31,530 nt of DNA from Deinococcus marmoris. GTDB lineage: Bacteria; Deinococcota; Deinococci; Deinococcales; Deinococcaceae. The translations under genes and the position numbers were made by a program. The notes beneath the pieces were generated by a model that was not told the origin of the DNA, searched no databases, and was given only the letters and a program-made list of their open reading frames with translations. The stretch spans positions 1-31,530 of the forward strand of contig NZ_MSTI01000047.1 in assembly GCF_001949125.1 (NCBI RefSeq), in the 5' to 3' direction. Below, piece after piece: positions 1 to 9,738 of the stretch. Numbering within the stretch: position 1 is the stretch's first letter; each line of letters begins with the position of its first letter.

Positions 1-28
1 CCCTGAGCCAGGATCAAACTCTCCATAA
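1..28 (-). rRNA. 16S ribosomal RNA, 5' end only (partial)
   Basis: Read on the minus strand, these bases are the universal 16S 5' end (GAGTTTGATCCTGGCTCAG preceded by TTTATGGA), so the gene runs off the left edge of the window. Only the first 28 or so nucleotides are present. The exact mature 5' end is inferred from typical Deinococcus/Thermus 16S ends. No 23S, 5S or tRNA gene lies upstream, so this 16S gene is first in its transcript and has its own promoter near 277-305. Confidence 0.95.
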
Positions 29-276
29 AATGGTCTATCACTGCAAACCCTAAGGTTTGCAGATGTTAGTTCGTTGACCCAAGCTTTCGCTTGGCTGCCC
101 CCTTCCGTAGAAGCGGGTCTGCTTTGAAGTCCACAGGCCGAAACCCGTGCCTTCTATTTTCGTGAATCTGGAGCCACTTCCGTATTTGGAAGGGCCGCTC
201 ACCCGCCTCTGTCGAAGCGGTCCTGCTCTCTCACTACGTGTGTTGTCATGCGCCCCGCCTCGTTGGAGGCTCAGAA
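29..276 (-). other. 16S rRNA transcribed leader with hairpins
   Basis: This is about 245 nt between the predicted rRNA promoter and the mature 16S end. It contains no plausible gene. Two perfect hairpins lie next to the 16S start: a 9-bp stem (41-49 with 54-62, loop CTAA) and a 6-bp stem (79-84 with 89-94). A looser AAGC/GCTT pairing follows near 111-125. They are probably folds of the precursor rRNA leader or processing sites; that role is inference. Confidence 0.6.
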
Positions 277-305
277 AAGATACAGGCCATTGCCCATTCT
301 GTCAA
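277..305 (-). promoter_or_regulatory. probable 16S rRNA promoter (minus strand)
   Basis: On the minus strand a perfect -35 TTGACA (305-300) is followed after exactly 17 nt by TATCTT (282-277) as -10. Transcription would start near 270 and run towards the 16S gene. It is the best sigma70-type match in the upstream region. Other rRNA promoters further upstream cannot be excluded. Confidence 0.7.
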
Positions 306-525
306 CCTCTCCTGGGTCACGTTTCGTCAAAGCAGGGCAGAAAACCTGAAAAACGCGTTATCAGGCTGCTTTCAAAGGCATGAATTATCGGGCCAAAGGC
401 GGGGTGAATATCCTGGGAGCAGCCGATGCCCCCGGCTAAACTGGAATGGCACGCTGATCCGAACAGCGTGAGCAGCGAAAAAGACGACTGCAACTCGCCC
501 CTCCCTCCCCTTTCCATGACGCGCC

Positions 526-531
526 TATACT
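526..531 (+). promoter_or_regulatory. candidate -10 box for prfB
   Basis: TATACT lies about 60 nt upstream of the prfB start codon. No convincing -35 is visible 16-18 nt before it, so this is a weak call. The rest of 306-593 holds no gene that I can support. Confidence 0.3.
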
Positions 532-593
532 CTGTGTTTGGCAGATGCCCGCGTTCCGTACCAAACGGGGAGGCGCGGAAGGGAGGCACGCAC

Positions 594-1698
<1,105 letters not shown>

Positions 1699-1699
1699 T

Positions 1700-1762
1700 G
1701 CCGGGAGATGCGGGTCAGGGAGCGGGCTGGATTTCCTGTCCGCTCTGCCGCTGTCTCCCGGC
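1700..1762 (+). terminator. nested inverted repeat after prfB, possible terminator
   Basis: A 9-bp perfect inverted repeat (GCCGGGAGA 1700-1708 with TCTCCCGGC 1754-1762) encloses a second inverted repeat (GAGCGG with CCGCTC). It starts right after the prfB stop. No T-run follows, so Rho-independent termination is uncertain. The remaining bases up to 1916 show no clear promoter for the kinase gene. Confidence 0.35.
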
Positions 1763-1916
1763 TGATTCCTGTAGTGACGCGCACACTGTCACGGTCCGGT
1801 CAGACTAAGGATGGTTTAATAGGGCCTGATCTCCACTTCGGCATCTGTCCTCCTCTCCTGATCTCCAAAAATCTCAGCCCCAACACGCTTGACCCCGTCT
1901 CAAAAGTTACTTACCG

Positions 1917-2921
1917 ATGACTGAATCCGATACCCGCACCATTCCTGGCTACACCCTGAGCCGCACCCTGGGACGTGGGAACACCTCTCTGGTGCGGCTG
2001 GCCGTGGACCGGGAAGGCGAACAGGTGGCGCTCAAGATTCCGCACGAGGAAACCCTGGGCAACCAGGAAGCGGCGGAGCGTTTTGGCAACGAGGTCCGGC
2101 TGACCCTGCAATTCCGCCACCCGCATGTGGTCCGGGGCTACGCGGGCACGGCCTTTGGGCCAGGGGCGTTTCTGGCCATCCGCTATTACCCGGACGGCGC
2201 GCTGAACGAGCAACTGGCCCGTATTCCGGGCCGGACCCTGCCGATCAAGGGGGGCCTGCGGATTCTGGCGGACCTGGCCTCGGCGCTGGCGTACCTGCAC
2301 CATCTGGGGGCAGTACATCAGGACCTCAAAACGCACAACGTCTATGTGGACGGGCAGGGCCGGGCGGCGCTGGGCGATCTGGGCAACACCTATTTCGTGG
2401 CGCAGGGCGGACAGGTCAGCGGCAGTCCGTACTACATGGCCCCGGAGATCTACCACGGCGAAAGCAGCAGCGCCGCCAGCGACGTGTACAGCCTGGGGAT
2501 TTTAATGTACGAGTTGCTGTCGGGGGACCGCCCCTACCAGGGCAACTCCTACGAGGAACTGATGGTCTCGCACATGACCCGCTTTCCCGCCCCGCTGACC
2601 CACCTGAATCCGGCGGTCTCCCGGCCCCTTTCGCGGCTGGCCGAACAGGCACTGGCCAAGCGCCCCGGCGAGCGCCCGCGCGCCGACGCCATCCGCCGCG
2701 CGCTGCTCACCGATCTGGGCGAGACCCCTCACGACGAGGTCTATGAGGACTCCAGAGTCTCGCAGGCGACGCAGGATAAGGAGACGGGCCGCACCACGAC
2801 AGCGCTGATGGGGCGACATGGACCGTCACAGCCGCGCAGCGCTCCAGCCGAGGCCAAGCCGGAAGCCCAGCCCGAAGCCCAGCGCGGCGCGGGCTGGAAT
2901 CCGTTCAAACGGCGCAAATAG
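1917..2921 (+). CDS. Hanks-type Ser/Thr protein kinase (non-RD, cytoplasmic)
   Basis: 334 aa. The eukaryote-like kinase domain spans about residues 10-270. Visible elements are the glycine-rich loop GRGNTSLV (19-26), VALK with Lys40, Glu59 as the likely salt-bridge partner, the catalytic loop VHQDLKTHN (133-141) with Asp136, Lys138 and Asn141, the metal-binding DLG (154-156), and APE (175-177). Two canonical positions differ: HRD is HQD, so the RD arginine is absent, and DFG is DLG. All catalytic residues are kept, so the enzyme is probably active but not regulated in the RD manner. The C-terminal 60 residues are low complexity (repeated EAQP) with a basic end. There is no membrane segment or sensor domain, unlike PknB-type kinases with PASTA repeats. 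No good Shine-Dalgarno precedes the ATG, so the start is moderately certain. The substrate is unknown. Confidence 0.88.
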   Translation: MTESDTRTIPGYTLSRTLGRGNTSLVRLAVDREGEQVALKIPHEETLGNQEAAERFGNEVRLTLQFRHPHVVRGYAGTAFGPGAFLAIRYYPDGALNEQLARIPGRTLPIKGGLRILADLASALAYLHHLGAVHQDLKTHNVYVDGQGRAALGDLGNTYFVAQGGQVSGSPYYMAPEIYHGESSSAASDVYSLGILMYELLSGDRPYQGNSYEELMVSHMTRFPAPLTHLNPAVSRPLSRLAEQALAKRPGERPRADAIRRALLTDLGETPHDEVYEDSRVSQATQDKETGRTTTALMGRHGPSQPRSAPAEAKPEAQPEAQRGAGWNPFKRRK

Positions 2922-3037
2922 TCGCCGGACATTCACTTTCCGGGTGCAGACCTGCTGGAGAATTGACGGCAGGGCAACAGGCAGGCATTGAACCTTTTGC
3001 CGCCCGTGTCCCGTACCCCTTCTCAGGAGGTTCCACC

Positions 3038-3448
3038 ATGACCTACAAGACTGTTTCCGCCCTTGCTGCTGCCCTGCTGCTCGCCGCTGCTGGGGCAAGC
3101 GCCACCAAGCCCGCCGAACCCAAAATGATGGACGCCAAAACGGTCCATTACATGCCCTACACCAAGGCCGCTTACGACGCCGCCAGCGGGATGAAACGGG
3201 TGCTGTTCTTTCATGCCACCTGGTGCCCCAATTGCAGGGCCGCCGACGCCGATATCCTTAAAAAACTGGATGAGATTCCAGCGGACGTGGTGATCTTCAA
3301 GACCGACTACGACAAGGAAGTCGCGCTGAAAAAGCAGTACGGCATCACCGCCCAGCACACCTTCGTGCTGGTGGATGAGGGCGGCAAAGCCCTGAAGAAG
3401 TGGGCGGGCGGCAAGCTCAGCACCATCATCAGCAAGACCCAGAACTAA
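3038..3448 (+). CDS. secreted thioredoxin-like protein (CPNC active site)
   Basis: 136 aa. The start is ATG 3038, 7 nt after a strong AGGAGG (3025-3030); an in-frame TTG at 2963 lacks a ribosome site. The N-terminus (MTYKTVSALAAALLLAAAGASA) is a signal peptide or membrane anchor. The body is a thioredoxin fold: FFHATWCPNCRAADADI carries the redox pair CPNC, followed by VVIFKTDYDKEVALKKQYGI and a TFVLVDEGG strand. It would act outside the cytoplasmic membrane as a thiol-disulfide reductant or oxidant. The gene lies 2 nt before a CcdA-like membrane protein, which fits a redox pair in which CcdA passes electrons from cytoplasmic thioredoxin to this protein. The target is unknown; cytochrome c maturation or disulfide repair are options. 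Confidence 0.9.
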   Translation: MTYKTVSALAAALLLAAAGASATKPAEPKMMDAKTVHYMPYTKAAYDAASGMKRVLFFHATWCPNCRAADADILKKLDEIPADVVIFKTDYDKEVALKKQYGITAQHTFVLVDEGGKALKKWAGGKLSTIISKTQN

Positions 3449-3450
3449 GC

Positions 3451-4185
3451 ATGTTGCTGCTGCTGGTGGCCTTTGCAGGCGGCCTGTTGACCGTGCTGTC
3501 GCCCTGCGTGCTGCCCGTGTTGCCGGTGCTGCTGTCCGGCGCGGTGGGCGGGCGCGGGCGGCCCCTGGGCATCATCGCCGGGTTCATCGGCTCGTTCGTG
3601 CTGCTGACGCTGTTTCTGGCAACGCTGGTGAATGTCCTGGGCCTGAGCGTGGAGGCATTGCGCTGGGGCGCAGTGGCGCTGCTGCTGCTGTTCGGCCTGA
3701 CGCTGGCCGTGCCCGCCCTGCAACTGCGTTTCGAGCTGCTGGCGGCGCGTGCCCTGCCGCAGCGCACAGGCAAGGGCGGCGACGGCTTTCTGGGCGGCGT
3801 GCTGGTGGGTGCCACCCTGGGCGTGGTCTGGACCCCCTGCGTCGGCCCGATCCTGGCGAGTGTCACGACGCTGGCCCTCAGCGGACAGGTGACCGGCTTC
3901 GCGGCTGCCGTCACGCTGGCCTACGCGCTGGGCGTGGCGATCCCGATGCTGGGCGTGATGTGGGGAGGCCGCAAGCTGCTGAATCGCCCGGCCCTGATGA
4001 ACCGCCTGAACCGGATTCAGCAGGTCTTCGGCGTGGTGCTGATGCTGTTCGCCGTGGGCATGGTCTTCGGCGTGGACCGCCAGATTCAGACCGCGCTGGT
4101 GGACAACCTCCCCGCGCTCCAGCAACTGACCTTTCTGGAGGAGACGCCCGCCGTGCAGCGGCAGTTGGAACAGACGCTCCCGTAA
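3451..4185 (+). CDS. CcdA/DsbD-type transmembrane thiol-disulfide electron carrier
   Basis: 244 aa, almost wholly hydrophobic with about six transmembrane helices. Two cysteine motifs lie in membrane segments: LSPCVLPVLPVLL near residue 18 and VWTPCVGPIL near 130. These are the family's paired redox cysteines, which shuttle electrons across the membrane. ATG 3451 follows the thioredoxin stop by 2 nt, so the two are co-transcribed and probably coupled. A short periplasmic C-terminal tail follows the last helix. The family is cytochrome c biogenesis protein CcdA; whether the client here is cytochrome c or the adjacent thioredoxin alone cannot be told from sequence. Confidence 0.9.
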   Translation: MLLLLVAFAGGLLTVLSPCVLPVLPVLLSGAVGGRGRPLGIIAGFIGSFVLLTLFLATLVNVLGLSVEALRWGAVALLLLFGLTLAVPALQLRFELLAARALPQRTGKGGDGFLGGVLVGATLGVVWTPCVGPILASVTTLALSGQVTGFAAAVTLAYALGVAIPMLGVMWGGRKLLNRPALMNRLNRIQQVFGVVLMLFAVGMVFGVDRQIQTALVDNLPALQQLTFLEETPAVQRQLEQTLP

Positions 4186-4193
4186 AGCAGGGC

Positions 4194-4236
4194 AGGAGGG
4201 CGGCCCCGGCAGATTCAACGCCGGGGCCGCCCTCCT
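4194..4236. terminator. strong 17-bp hairpin between convergent genes
   Basis: A perfect inverted repeat, 4194-4210 with 4220-4236, GC-rich, loop of 9 nt. It sits 8 nt after the ccdA-like stop and 8 nt before the stop of the convergent cyclophilin gene, so it can serve both directions. T-tracts are poor on both sides. Confidence 0.75.
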
Positions 4237-4244
4237 GTTGCCGT

Positions 4245-4814
<570 letters not shown>

Positions 4815-4821
4815 GGGATGC

Positions 4822-4851
4822 ATTGTAGCGGGGCGCGGCGAGTGGGGGCAA
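4822..4851 (-). promoter_or_regulatory. leaderless promoter of the cyclophilin gene
   Basis: On the minus strand, TTGCCC (4851-4846), 18-nt spacer, TACAAT (4827-4822), then 7 nt to ATG 4814. The spacing puts the transcript start at or next to the start codon, and no Shine-Dalgarno is present. Confidence 0.6.
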
Positions 4852-4875
4852 AAACGGTTTGCTCACGTCGGCTCA

Positions 4876-4907
4876 TCGGGCAGCGCCATTCACTCGGCGC
4901 TGCCCGA
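4876..4907 (-). terminator. 12-bp hairpin downstream of the aminopeptidase gene
   Basis: A perfect inverted repeat, 4876-4887 with 4896-4907, loop ATTCACTC. It lies about 45 nt past the aminopeptidase stop and before the cyclophilin promoter. No T-run follows on the minus strand, so it is a likely but unproven terminator. Confidence 0.6.
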
Positions 4908-4952
4908 CTGACTCTTGGTTCTGAGCTTCGGCAGTTACGCCACCGCCCGCTC

Positions 4953-6206
4953 TCAGATCACCCATTCACCGCCGCGCATCAGGGCTTCGCGTTCGCCGGA
5001 GGCCGTGATTCCGTCCACATCCGTATCGGGCGTGCCGATCATCCAGTCCACGTGAATCAGGCTGTCATTGCCGCCCGCCGCACGCAGGGTCTGCTCGTCC
5101 TCACCGCCCTGCACATTGGTGGGGTAGCAGCGTCCCAGCGCGATGTGGCTGGCGGCGTTCTCGTCGAACAGCGTGTTCAGGAACAGCGTTCCGGTCTGCG
5201 CCACGGGGGCAGAGGCAGGGACCAGCGCCACCTCGCCCAGCCGGGCCGCGCCATCGTCGGTGGCGATCAGGGCCTTGAGGGTGTCCTCGCCCCTGTCCGC
5301 GCTGACCTCCACGGCCTTGCCGTTCTCGAAGCGCACACGAATGCCCTCGATGAGCTGTCCACGGGCGCTGAGGGCCTTGGATGCCACCGCCACACCATCC
5401 ACCCGATCCCGGTGCGGGGCGGTGAAGACTTCATCGGTGGGCAGGTTGGGCACGCCGTAAATACCATTTTTGGCCGCCTCTCCCCCGCCCTGCCAGATGT
5501 GGTTTTCGGCCAGGCCCACGGTCAGATCGGTGCCCAGTTCACTGCGGAAATGGACGGCGGTGTACTGCTTCCCGGTCAGCAGATCCGTCAGGCGTTTAAG
5601 CTGCGCCAGATGCGCGTCCCAGGCGGCCACCGGATCGGGGGTGTCGGCGCGCGTGACCTTGAAGATATCGGCCCACAGGCGCGCAACGGCCTCCGCCTCA
5701 GAGAGACCAGGGTAGACACGGGTGGCCCAGGCGGGGGTGGACATGGCGGCCACGGTCCAGTTGACGTGAAAGCCGCCGATGGCCTCACTGACCTTGCGGG
5801 TGGCCCCGGCCTGCAATTTGCTGCGCCGCGCCACGCGTTCGGGGTCAACGCCGGACAGCAGGGAAGGATCACTGCCAATGATCGAGATGAAGGCGTACCC
5901 GTCCTCCACCATATTCAGGGACTCTTCCGAGATCCAGGAGGGCAGGTACTCCACCGCCGCCTCGCTGCCGTCCTCGTACAGCGCGAGGGCCAGATGCTGA
6001 TCGTTGTAATCGACGCGCACGTTCTCGGCTCCGGCCCGGTACGCCTCACGCGCCACCAGCCTGGCCAGTTGGGCGGCCTCCACCGGGGCGTTGATCAGCA
6101 CCTTGCCGCCCCCCGGCAGGTTGACGCCGGTACGGACCAGCAGTTCGGCGTAGCGGGCGAGCAGGCCCTGGAAGGCTTGTGGGCCGTCGTCGGTTGGGGA
6201 AGTCAT
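4953..6206 (-). CDS. M29 family metallo-aminopeptidase
   Basis: 417 aa, the full length for the M29 (AmpS/thermophilic aminopeptidase) family. It removes N-terminal amino acids from peptides with two divalent metal ions and is cytoplasmic. Candidate metal and catalytic residues are Glu259 ([11 protein letters not shown]), Glu325 (GEVALV), Glu349 and His354 ([13 protein letters not shown]), Tyr361, His385 and Asp387 (HVDWMIG). Their spacing agrees with that of characterised M29 enzymes as I recall it (a constant shift of +9). The start ATG 6206 is supported by TAGAAT 6 nt upstream (leaderless); there is no Shine-Dalgarno. It appears to be a single-gene unit closed by the hairpin at 4876-4907. 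Confidence 0.94.
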   Translation of the reverse strand: MTSPTDDGPQAFQGLLARYAELLVRTGVNLPGGGKVLINAPVEAAQLARLVAREAYRAGAENVRVDYNDQHLALALYEDGSEAAVEYLPSWISEESLNMVEDGYAFISIIGSDPSLLSGVDPERVARRSKLQAGATRKVSEAIGGFHVNWTVAAMSTPAWATRVYPGLSEAEAVARLWADIFKVTRADTPDPVAAWDAHLAQLKRLTDLLTGKQYTAVHFRSELGTDLTVGLAENHIWQGGGEAAKNGIYGVPNLPTDEVFTAPHRDRVDGVAVASKALSARGQLIEGIRVRFENGKAVEVSADRGEDTLKALIATDDGAARLGEVALVPASAPVAQTGTLFLNTLFDENAASHIALGRCYPTNVQGGEDEQTLRAAGGNDSLIHVDWMIGTPDTDVDGITASGEREALMRGGEWVI

Positions 6207-6212
6207 GGCCTC

Positions 6213-6218
6213 ATTCTA
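6213..6218 (-). promoter_or_regulatory. leaderless -10 box of the aminopeptidase gene
   Basis: TAGAAT on the minus strand, 6 nt before ATG 6206. The -35 is not clear. Same arrangement as at 4822, 8401, 15012, 16202, 17434 and 30087. Confidence 0.55.
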
Positions 6219-6309
6219 CGGCTGGCATGGTTCCGTTCTAAGGTTGAGAGGGCGCTGCCCGGTTCGCCGTGACGCGCCGCCCCACACCAGACTGGCCCAT
6301 TCAACCTGC

Positions 6310-7326
6310 CTACAGCCAGCGGTCCCCACCTGCCTCCTTGGCGGTGTACATGCGGCGGTCCGCCAGATTGACCAGTTCGTCACGCTCCTGAGATTCAGAG
6401 GCGAAGGCCAGCCCGGCGCTGACCGTCAGACCCGGCAGCCCGCCTACCCGGAGTGTTCGGACCGCCTCCAGCAGTCGGCTGGCCGCCGCATACGCTGCCT
6501 GGGGTTCCAGATCCAGCCACACCACCAGAAACTCCTCGCCGCCCCAGCGGGTGACCGTGGCCTCCGGTCCTGCTGCCGCCTGCGTCACACGCGCCACCTG
6601 GGTCAGCACCTCGTCTCCCAGCGCGTGTCCGTGGGTGTCGTTGATGCCCTTGAAGCGGTCGATATCCAGCAATAGGGCCGCCGCCCGTGTGCCAGACCCC
6701 CGGGCCAGCACCTCGTCCAGATGTTGCCCGCCACCCCGGCGATTGAGGATGCCTGTCAGGGGATCGGTGTGGGCCTGGGTGCGCAGCAGTTCACCACGCA
6801 CCCGCTCGGTGTGAACAGACTGGCCGTACAGCGCCAGAAAGGCGATCATGCCCACCAGAAAGAGGGCGTACAGCAGCAGCGGGACGTCCAGCGGCGCGAG
6901 CAACAACACCGCCGCGCCCACACCCGAGAGCATCAGGGCCGTGACCACGAAGGCCCGGACGGCAGGCAGCGAGCTGAAGATCACCACGGTCACAATACCC
7001 ACCGTCAGGTAATACTGCGGCAGGATCCCGTGTCCGGTCAGCGCATTGCGCAGCACTTCCGTCACCACCCACAGGGGCAGCCCGTAAGACAGCAGGACCG
7101 CCAGCAGCAGGGCCGGAACCCGGCGCAATGCGATCAGCGCCACCAGCACCACGCTGACGCCCAGACCAACCGCCAGCACGCCGAGTTGCTGACGGGCGTG
7201 GGTCAGCTCGAACAGCAGCAGCGCCGCGTGGGTCGCGGTGGACAGCAGCGCCAGCGTCAGGTGCGCGCGGCGGACTCCACCCTCCAGATCGGTGGTCGGC
7301 GGTGAGAGGCGAATGCGGGGGGGCAT
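6310..7326 (-). CDS. membrane diguanylate cyclase (GGDEF domain)
   Basis: 338 aa. The N-terminal half (about residues 20-170) has five or six membrane helices and no recognised sensor domain. The C-terminal half is a GGDEF domain that would make cyclic di-GMP from two GTP: HTDPLTGILNRRG (187-199), LLLDIDRFKGINDTHGHALGD, and the active site RWGGEEF with GGEEF at 262-266. The usual inhibitory RxxD I-site five residues before GGEEF is absent (GPEA there), so product feedback may be missing. ATG 7326 has TACACT 9 nt upstream, close to but not exactly the leaderless layout. No EAL or HD-GYP gene is in the window. Output could bear on the adjacent exopolysaccharide genes, but that is only inference. 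Confidence 0.9.
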   Translation of the reverse strand: MPPRIRLSPPTTDLEGGVRRAHLTLALLSTATHAALLLFELTHARQQLGVLAVGLGVSVVLVALIALRRVPALLLAVLLSYGLPLWVVTEVLRNALTGHGILPQYYLTVGIVTVVIFSSLPAVRAFVVTALMLSGVGAAVLLLAPLDVPLLLYALFLVGMIAFLALYGQSVHTERVRGELLRTQAHTDPLTGILNRRGGGQHLDEVLARGSGTRAAALLLDIDRFKGINDTHGHALGDEVLTQVARVTQAAAGPEATVTRWGGEEFLVVWLDLEPQAAYAAASRLLEAVRTLRVGGLPGLTVSAGLAFASESQERDELVNLADRRMYTAKEAGGDRWL

Positions 7327-7402
7327 CTGAGACAGAGTGTACGGCGGGGACTCTTACGCCCGTCTGCCGCCCACACAAACCCAGATTTCTATCCATCCAG
7401 AC

Positions 7403-7894
7403 CTACCAGCCCTCAATCTGCCGCCCAGCCTCGAAGGCCGCCGCGCCCGCCGCCACCGCCAGATTCAGGCTGCGGCCCACGCCCGGCTGCGGCAGCTTCA
7501 GCGCACTCAGACCCTCGCGCAGCCACACGGGAAGACCGCGCGATTCCGGGCCGAACAGCAGGTAATCCCCGCGCTGAAAGCCTGCCCGCGTGTGCAACGT
7601 GGTGGCGTGCGTGGAAAAGGCAAACACCCGCGCGCCTGCCGCCAGCCCAGCTTGAAAGGCGGTCCAGTTGACATGTTCGTGCAGGGTTACACCCTCCAGG
7701 TAGTCCATCACCGCCCGCCGGAATTCGCGGTCATGCAGGTGGAAGCCGAAGGGACGGATCAGGTGCAGTTCCGCGCCCAGCACGGCGCAGGTACGCGCCA
7801 CGTTGCCCACGTTCCCGGCCTTTTCCGGCTCGTATAGAACAATACGCAGCAGCGGTGGACTGGGAGATGGCTGAGTGGAACGCAGCTCGCTCAA
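7403..7894 (-). CDS. trmL: tRNA (cytidine/uridine-34-2'-O)-methyltransferase, SPOUT family
   Basis: 163 aa with the TTG start proposed here. It methylates the 2'-OH of the wobble nucleotide of certain leucine tRNAs using S-adenosylmethionine. Family marks: [19 protein letters not shown] near the N-terminus, [21 protein letters not shown], then the trefoil-knot cofactor site [11 protein letters not shown] and [19 protein letters not shown]. No ATG or GTG lies before the conserved block. The best start is TTG 7894, which overlaps the ispF stop (TTGA), implying translational coupling. A closer CTG near 7856 is possible. Confidence 0.88.
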   Translation of the reverse strand: MSELRSTQPSPSPPLLRIVLYEPEKAGNVGNVARTCAVLGAELHLIRPFGFHLHDREFRRAVMDYLEGVTLHEHVNWTAFQAGLAAGARVFAFSTHATTLHTRAGFQRGDYLLFGPESRGLPVWLREGLSALKLPQPGVGRSLNLAVAAGAAAFEAGRQIEGW

Positions 7895-8394
7895 CCCGGA
7901 ATCCGCGACAGCAGCGCTGTGGCCCGCGTCTGCACATGCGCCGGGGCCAGCCCCTCGGAGGTCTTGAAGCTCACGCCCACCTCGCTTTCCGGCAACCTCA
8001 GCAACGCCGCCACGTTGCAGGCGATCCGGGCGCGCAGCGGCCCCAGCTTGGGCTTGTCCAGGGTGACCACCAGGGCAATGTTGACCGGCGCGTACCCGCG
8101 TTCGCGCACCAGATCCAGCACCCGGCCCAGGATCGCGCGCGAGTCCAGTCCGGCCCACAGTGGATCGGTGTCGGGAAAATAATCGCCGATATCGCCCAGC
8201 GCCAGCCCCGAGAGCAGCGCATCAGCCACCGCGTGCAGCACGGCGTCCCCGTCGCTGTGGGCCACCGTTCCCAGGGCCGCGCCAGGAATGGAGACGCCGC
8301 CCAGAATCAGCGAATGCCCGGCGGCCAGTCGGTGCGCGTCCTCGCCGTAACCGACGCGAAGCAGGGGTCCTGTCGGGTCAGGTGAAAAAACCAT
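7891..8394 (-). CDS. ispF: 2-C-methyl-D-erythritol 2,4-cyclodiphosphate synthase
   Basis: 167 aa. Fifth step of the MEP isoprenoid pathway: converts CDP-methylerythritol 2-phosphate to methylerythritol cyclodiphosphate with release of CMP. Zinc-site residues are Asp19 and His21 in GYGEDAHRL and His54 in [28 protein letters not shown] is the other signature, and TSEGLAP lies near the C-terminus. ATG 8394 has TATCTT 6 nt upstream, which argues for a leaderless start and against longer in-frame versions. It forms a two-gene unit with trmL. Other MEP genes are not in the window. Confidence 0.95.
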   Translation of the reverse strand: MVFSPDPTGPLLRVGYGEDAHRLAAGHSLILGGVSIPGAALGTVAHSDGDAVLHAVADALLSGLALGDIGDYFPDTDPLWAGLDSRAILGRVLDLVRERGYAPVNIALVVTLDKPKLGPLRARIACNVAALLRLPESEVGVSFKTSEGLAPAHVQTRATALLSRIPG

Positions 8395-8400
8395 GTGAGA

Positions 8401-8406
8401 AAGATA
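8401..8406 (-). promoter_or_regulatory. leaderless -10 box of ispF
   Basis: TATCTT on the minus strand, 6 nt before ATG 8394. No clear -35. Confidence 0.5.
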
Positions 8407-8550
8407 GTCGAAATGTGGATTAGAAGATATTCGTTGCGGGACGCACTTCACGGGCTGGGGCAGGACTGCGCTTGAGCATGGAGGCGAGGGGTCAGCCTCC
8501 CACGGCGCCCTTGCCGCAATTGTCAACAGGCCACTGCTCTCGGAACCTTG

Positions 8551-9738
8551 TCAGTGCTGGACAGGACTGCGGGCGACATGGGCCTGCAAGGCGTCGCCGT
8601 AGATCCTGATCAACTGCTCGTAGTTGCGCTCGGGCGAGTAGGTGTCGTGGAAGGTCTGGAGCGCGCCGTCCCGCATGCGCTGGCGGTCCCCGGGATGCTC
8701 CCACAACCAGCGCACCTGGGCCGCCAGATCGCCCGCATCTCCAGGCCGGAACAGCAGCCCGTTTTCTCCTGGCTGGATCATGGACGACATTGCGCCCAGA
8801 TCACTGGCCACCACTGGCAGGCCCACACCCCAGCCCTCGATCATGGTGAGCGGTCCGCCCTCGTACCACACCGAGGGCACCGCCAGGAAAGCGGCCCCGC
8901 GCATCTGCTCGCGGACCTCGCCAGGGTCCAGTTTGCCCAGCCAGCTCACGCCCGGGAGCGCCTGATCTGCTTCGGCCACGCGGCTGGCCAGGGGACCGTC
9001 GCCCACGATCCTCAGCGGAATGGTCGCGCCCAGTTCGGCCCAGGCTTGCAGCAGGGTCTCGATTCCCTTCTCCGGCGACAGGCGGCCCACGAACAGCGCG
9101 TAGCCCCCGTCTCCGGTGCCAGGAGCCGGACGCTCCTCCAGAAAATTGGGCTTGACGGCGATGCGCTCCGGCGGCAGCCCCCCCGCGATAAACTTGTCCC
9201 GTGCAAACCCGGTCAGGGCGATGTAGGCGTCCACGCCTGTGCGGTACGTGCCCGCCGCCCGGTGAACCGTCTGCATGGCGGCCACCACTGCCGACGCGCT
9301 GCGGCTGCCCCGGTAACAACTGTGCTGCACAGCCGCCAGCGGCAGTTTGCCCAGACAGTCTTCACACACATGGCCATCACGGAAGAACAAACCGTTGGCA
9401 CATAGCAGTCGGAAGTTATGCAGAGTCTGTACCACGGCGGCTCCGCCCACATGCGCTCCCTTGTACACGGCGGGCGAGAGCAGCGGAAAGGTATTGTGAA
9501 AATGCACGATCTCTGAGCCGTGTTCGCGGACCAGCGCCGTGACCTTGCGCGCCATCCGGGCGTTCCAGACCGTCTGGGCAGCGGCCTGAAGGCGGGGGGT
9601 CTGCTCGATCAGGTCATTGCTGATGGCAAAGGTCTGCACGTCGTGGCCGTGACGGCGCAGCAACGCCGTCTCGGCCCGGAACACCACGTCCTCGCCGCCC
9701 GCCTGCTGATAGAAATTGTGAACCGTCAGAATCTTCAC
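8551..9738 (-). CDS. GT4-family glycosyltransferase (exopolysaccharide cluster)
   Basis: 395 aa. Retaining GT-B glycosyltransferase that would transfer a sugar from an NDP-sugar to a growing lipid-linked glycan. The N-terminal acceptor domain starts MKILTVHNFYQQAGGEDVVF and has a cysteine pair pattern (CEDCLG then HSCYRGS) seen in a subset of GT4 enzymes. The C-terminal donor domain has FVGRLSPEKGIETLL, RIVGDGP, and the E-x7-E motif in YEGGPLTMIEGWGVGLPVVAS. The start is GTG 9738, overlapping the upstream gene's stop by GTGA, with a purine-rich AAGGAGA upstream. Third gene of the unit that begins with the WbaP-like gene. Donor and acceptor sugars cannot be read from sequence. Confidence 0.92.
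   Translation of the reverse strand: MKILTVHNFYQQAGGEDVVFRAETALLRRHGHDVQTFAISNDLIEQTPRLQAAAQTVWNARMARKVTALVREHGSEIVHFHNTFPLLSPAVYKGAHVGGAAVVQTLHNFRLLCANGLFFRDGHVCEDCLGKLPLAAVQHSCYRGSRSASAVVAAMQTVHRAAGTYRTGVDAYIALTGFARDKFIAGGLPPERIAVKPNFLEERPAPGTGDGGYALFVGRLSPEKGIETLLQAWAELGATIPLRIVGDGPLASRVAEADQALPGVSWLGKLDPGEVREQMRGAAFLAVPSVWYEGGPLTMIEGWGVGLPVVASDLGAMSSMIQPGENGLLFRPGDAGDLAAQVRWLWEHPGDRQRMRDGALQTFHDTYSPERNYEQLIRIYGDALQAHVARSPVQH

Noticed and set aside
8518..8526. TTGACA on the minus strand upstream of ispF as a promoter
   Set aside because: No -10-like hexamer lies 16-18 nt downstream; the leaderless box at 8401-8406 explains the ispF start better.
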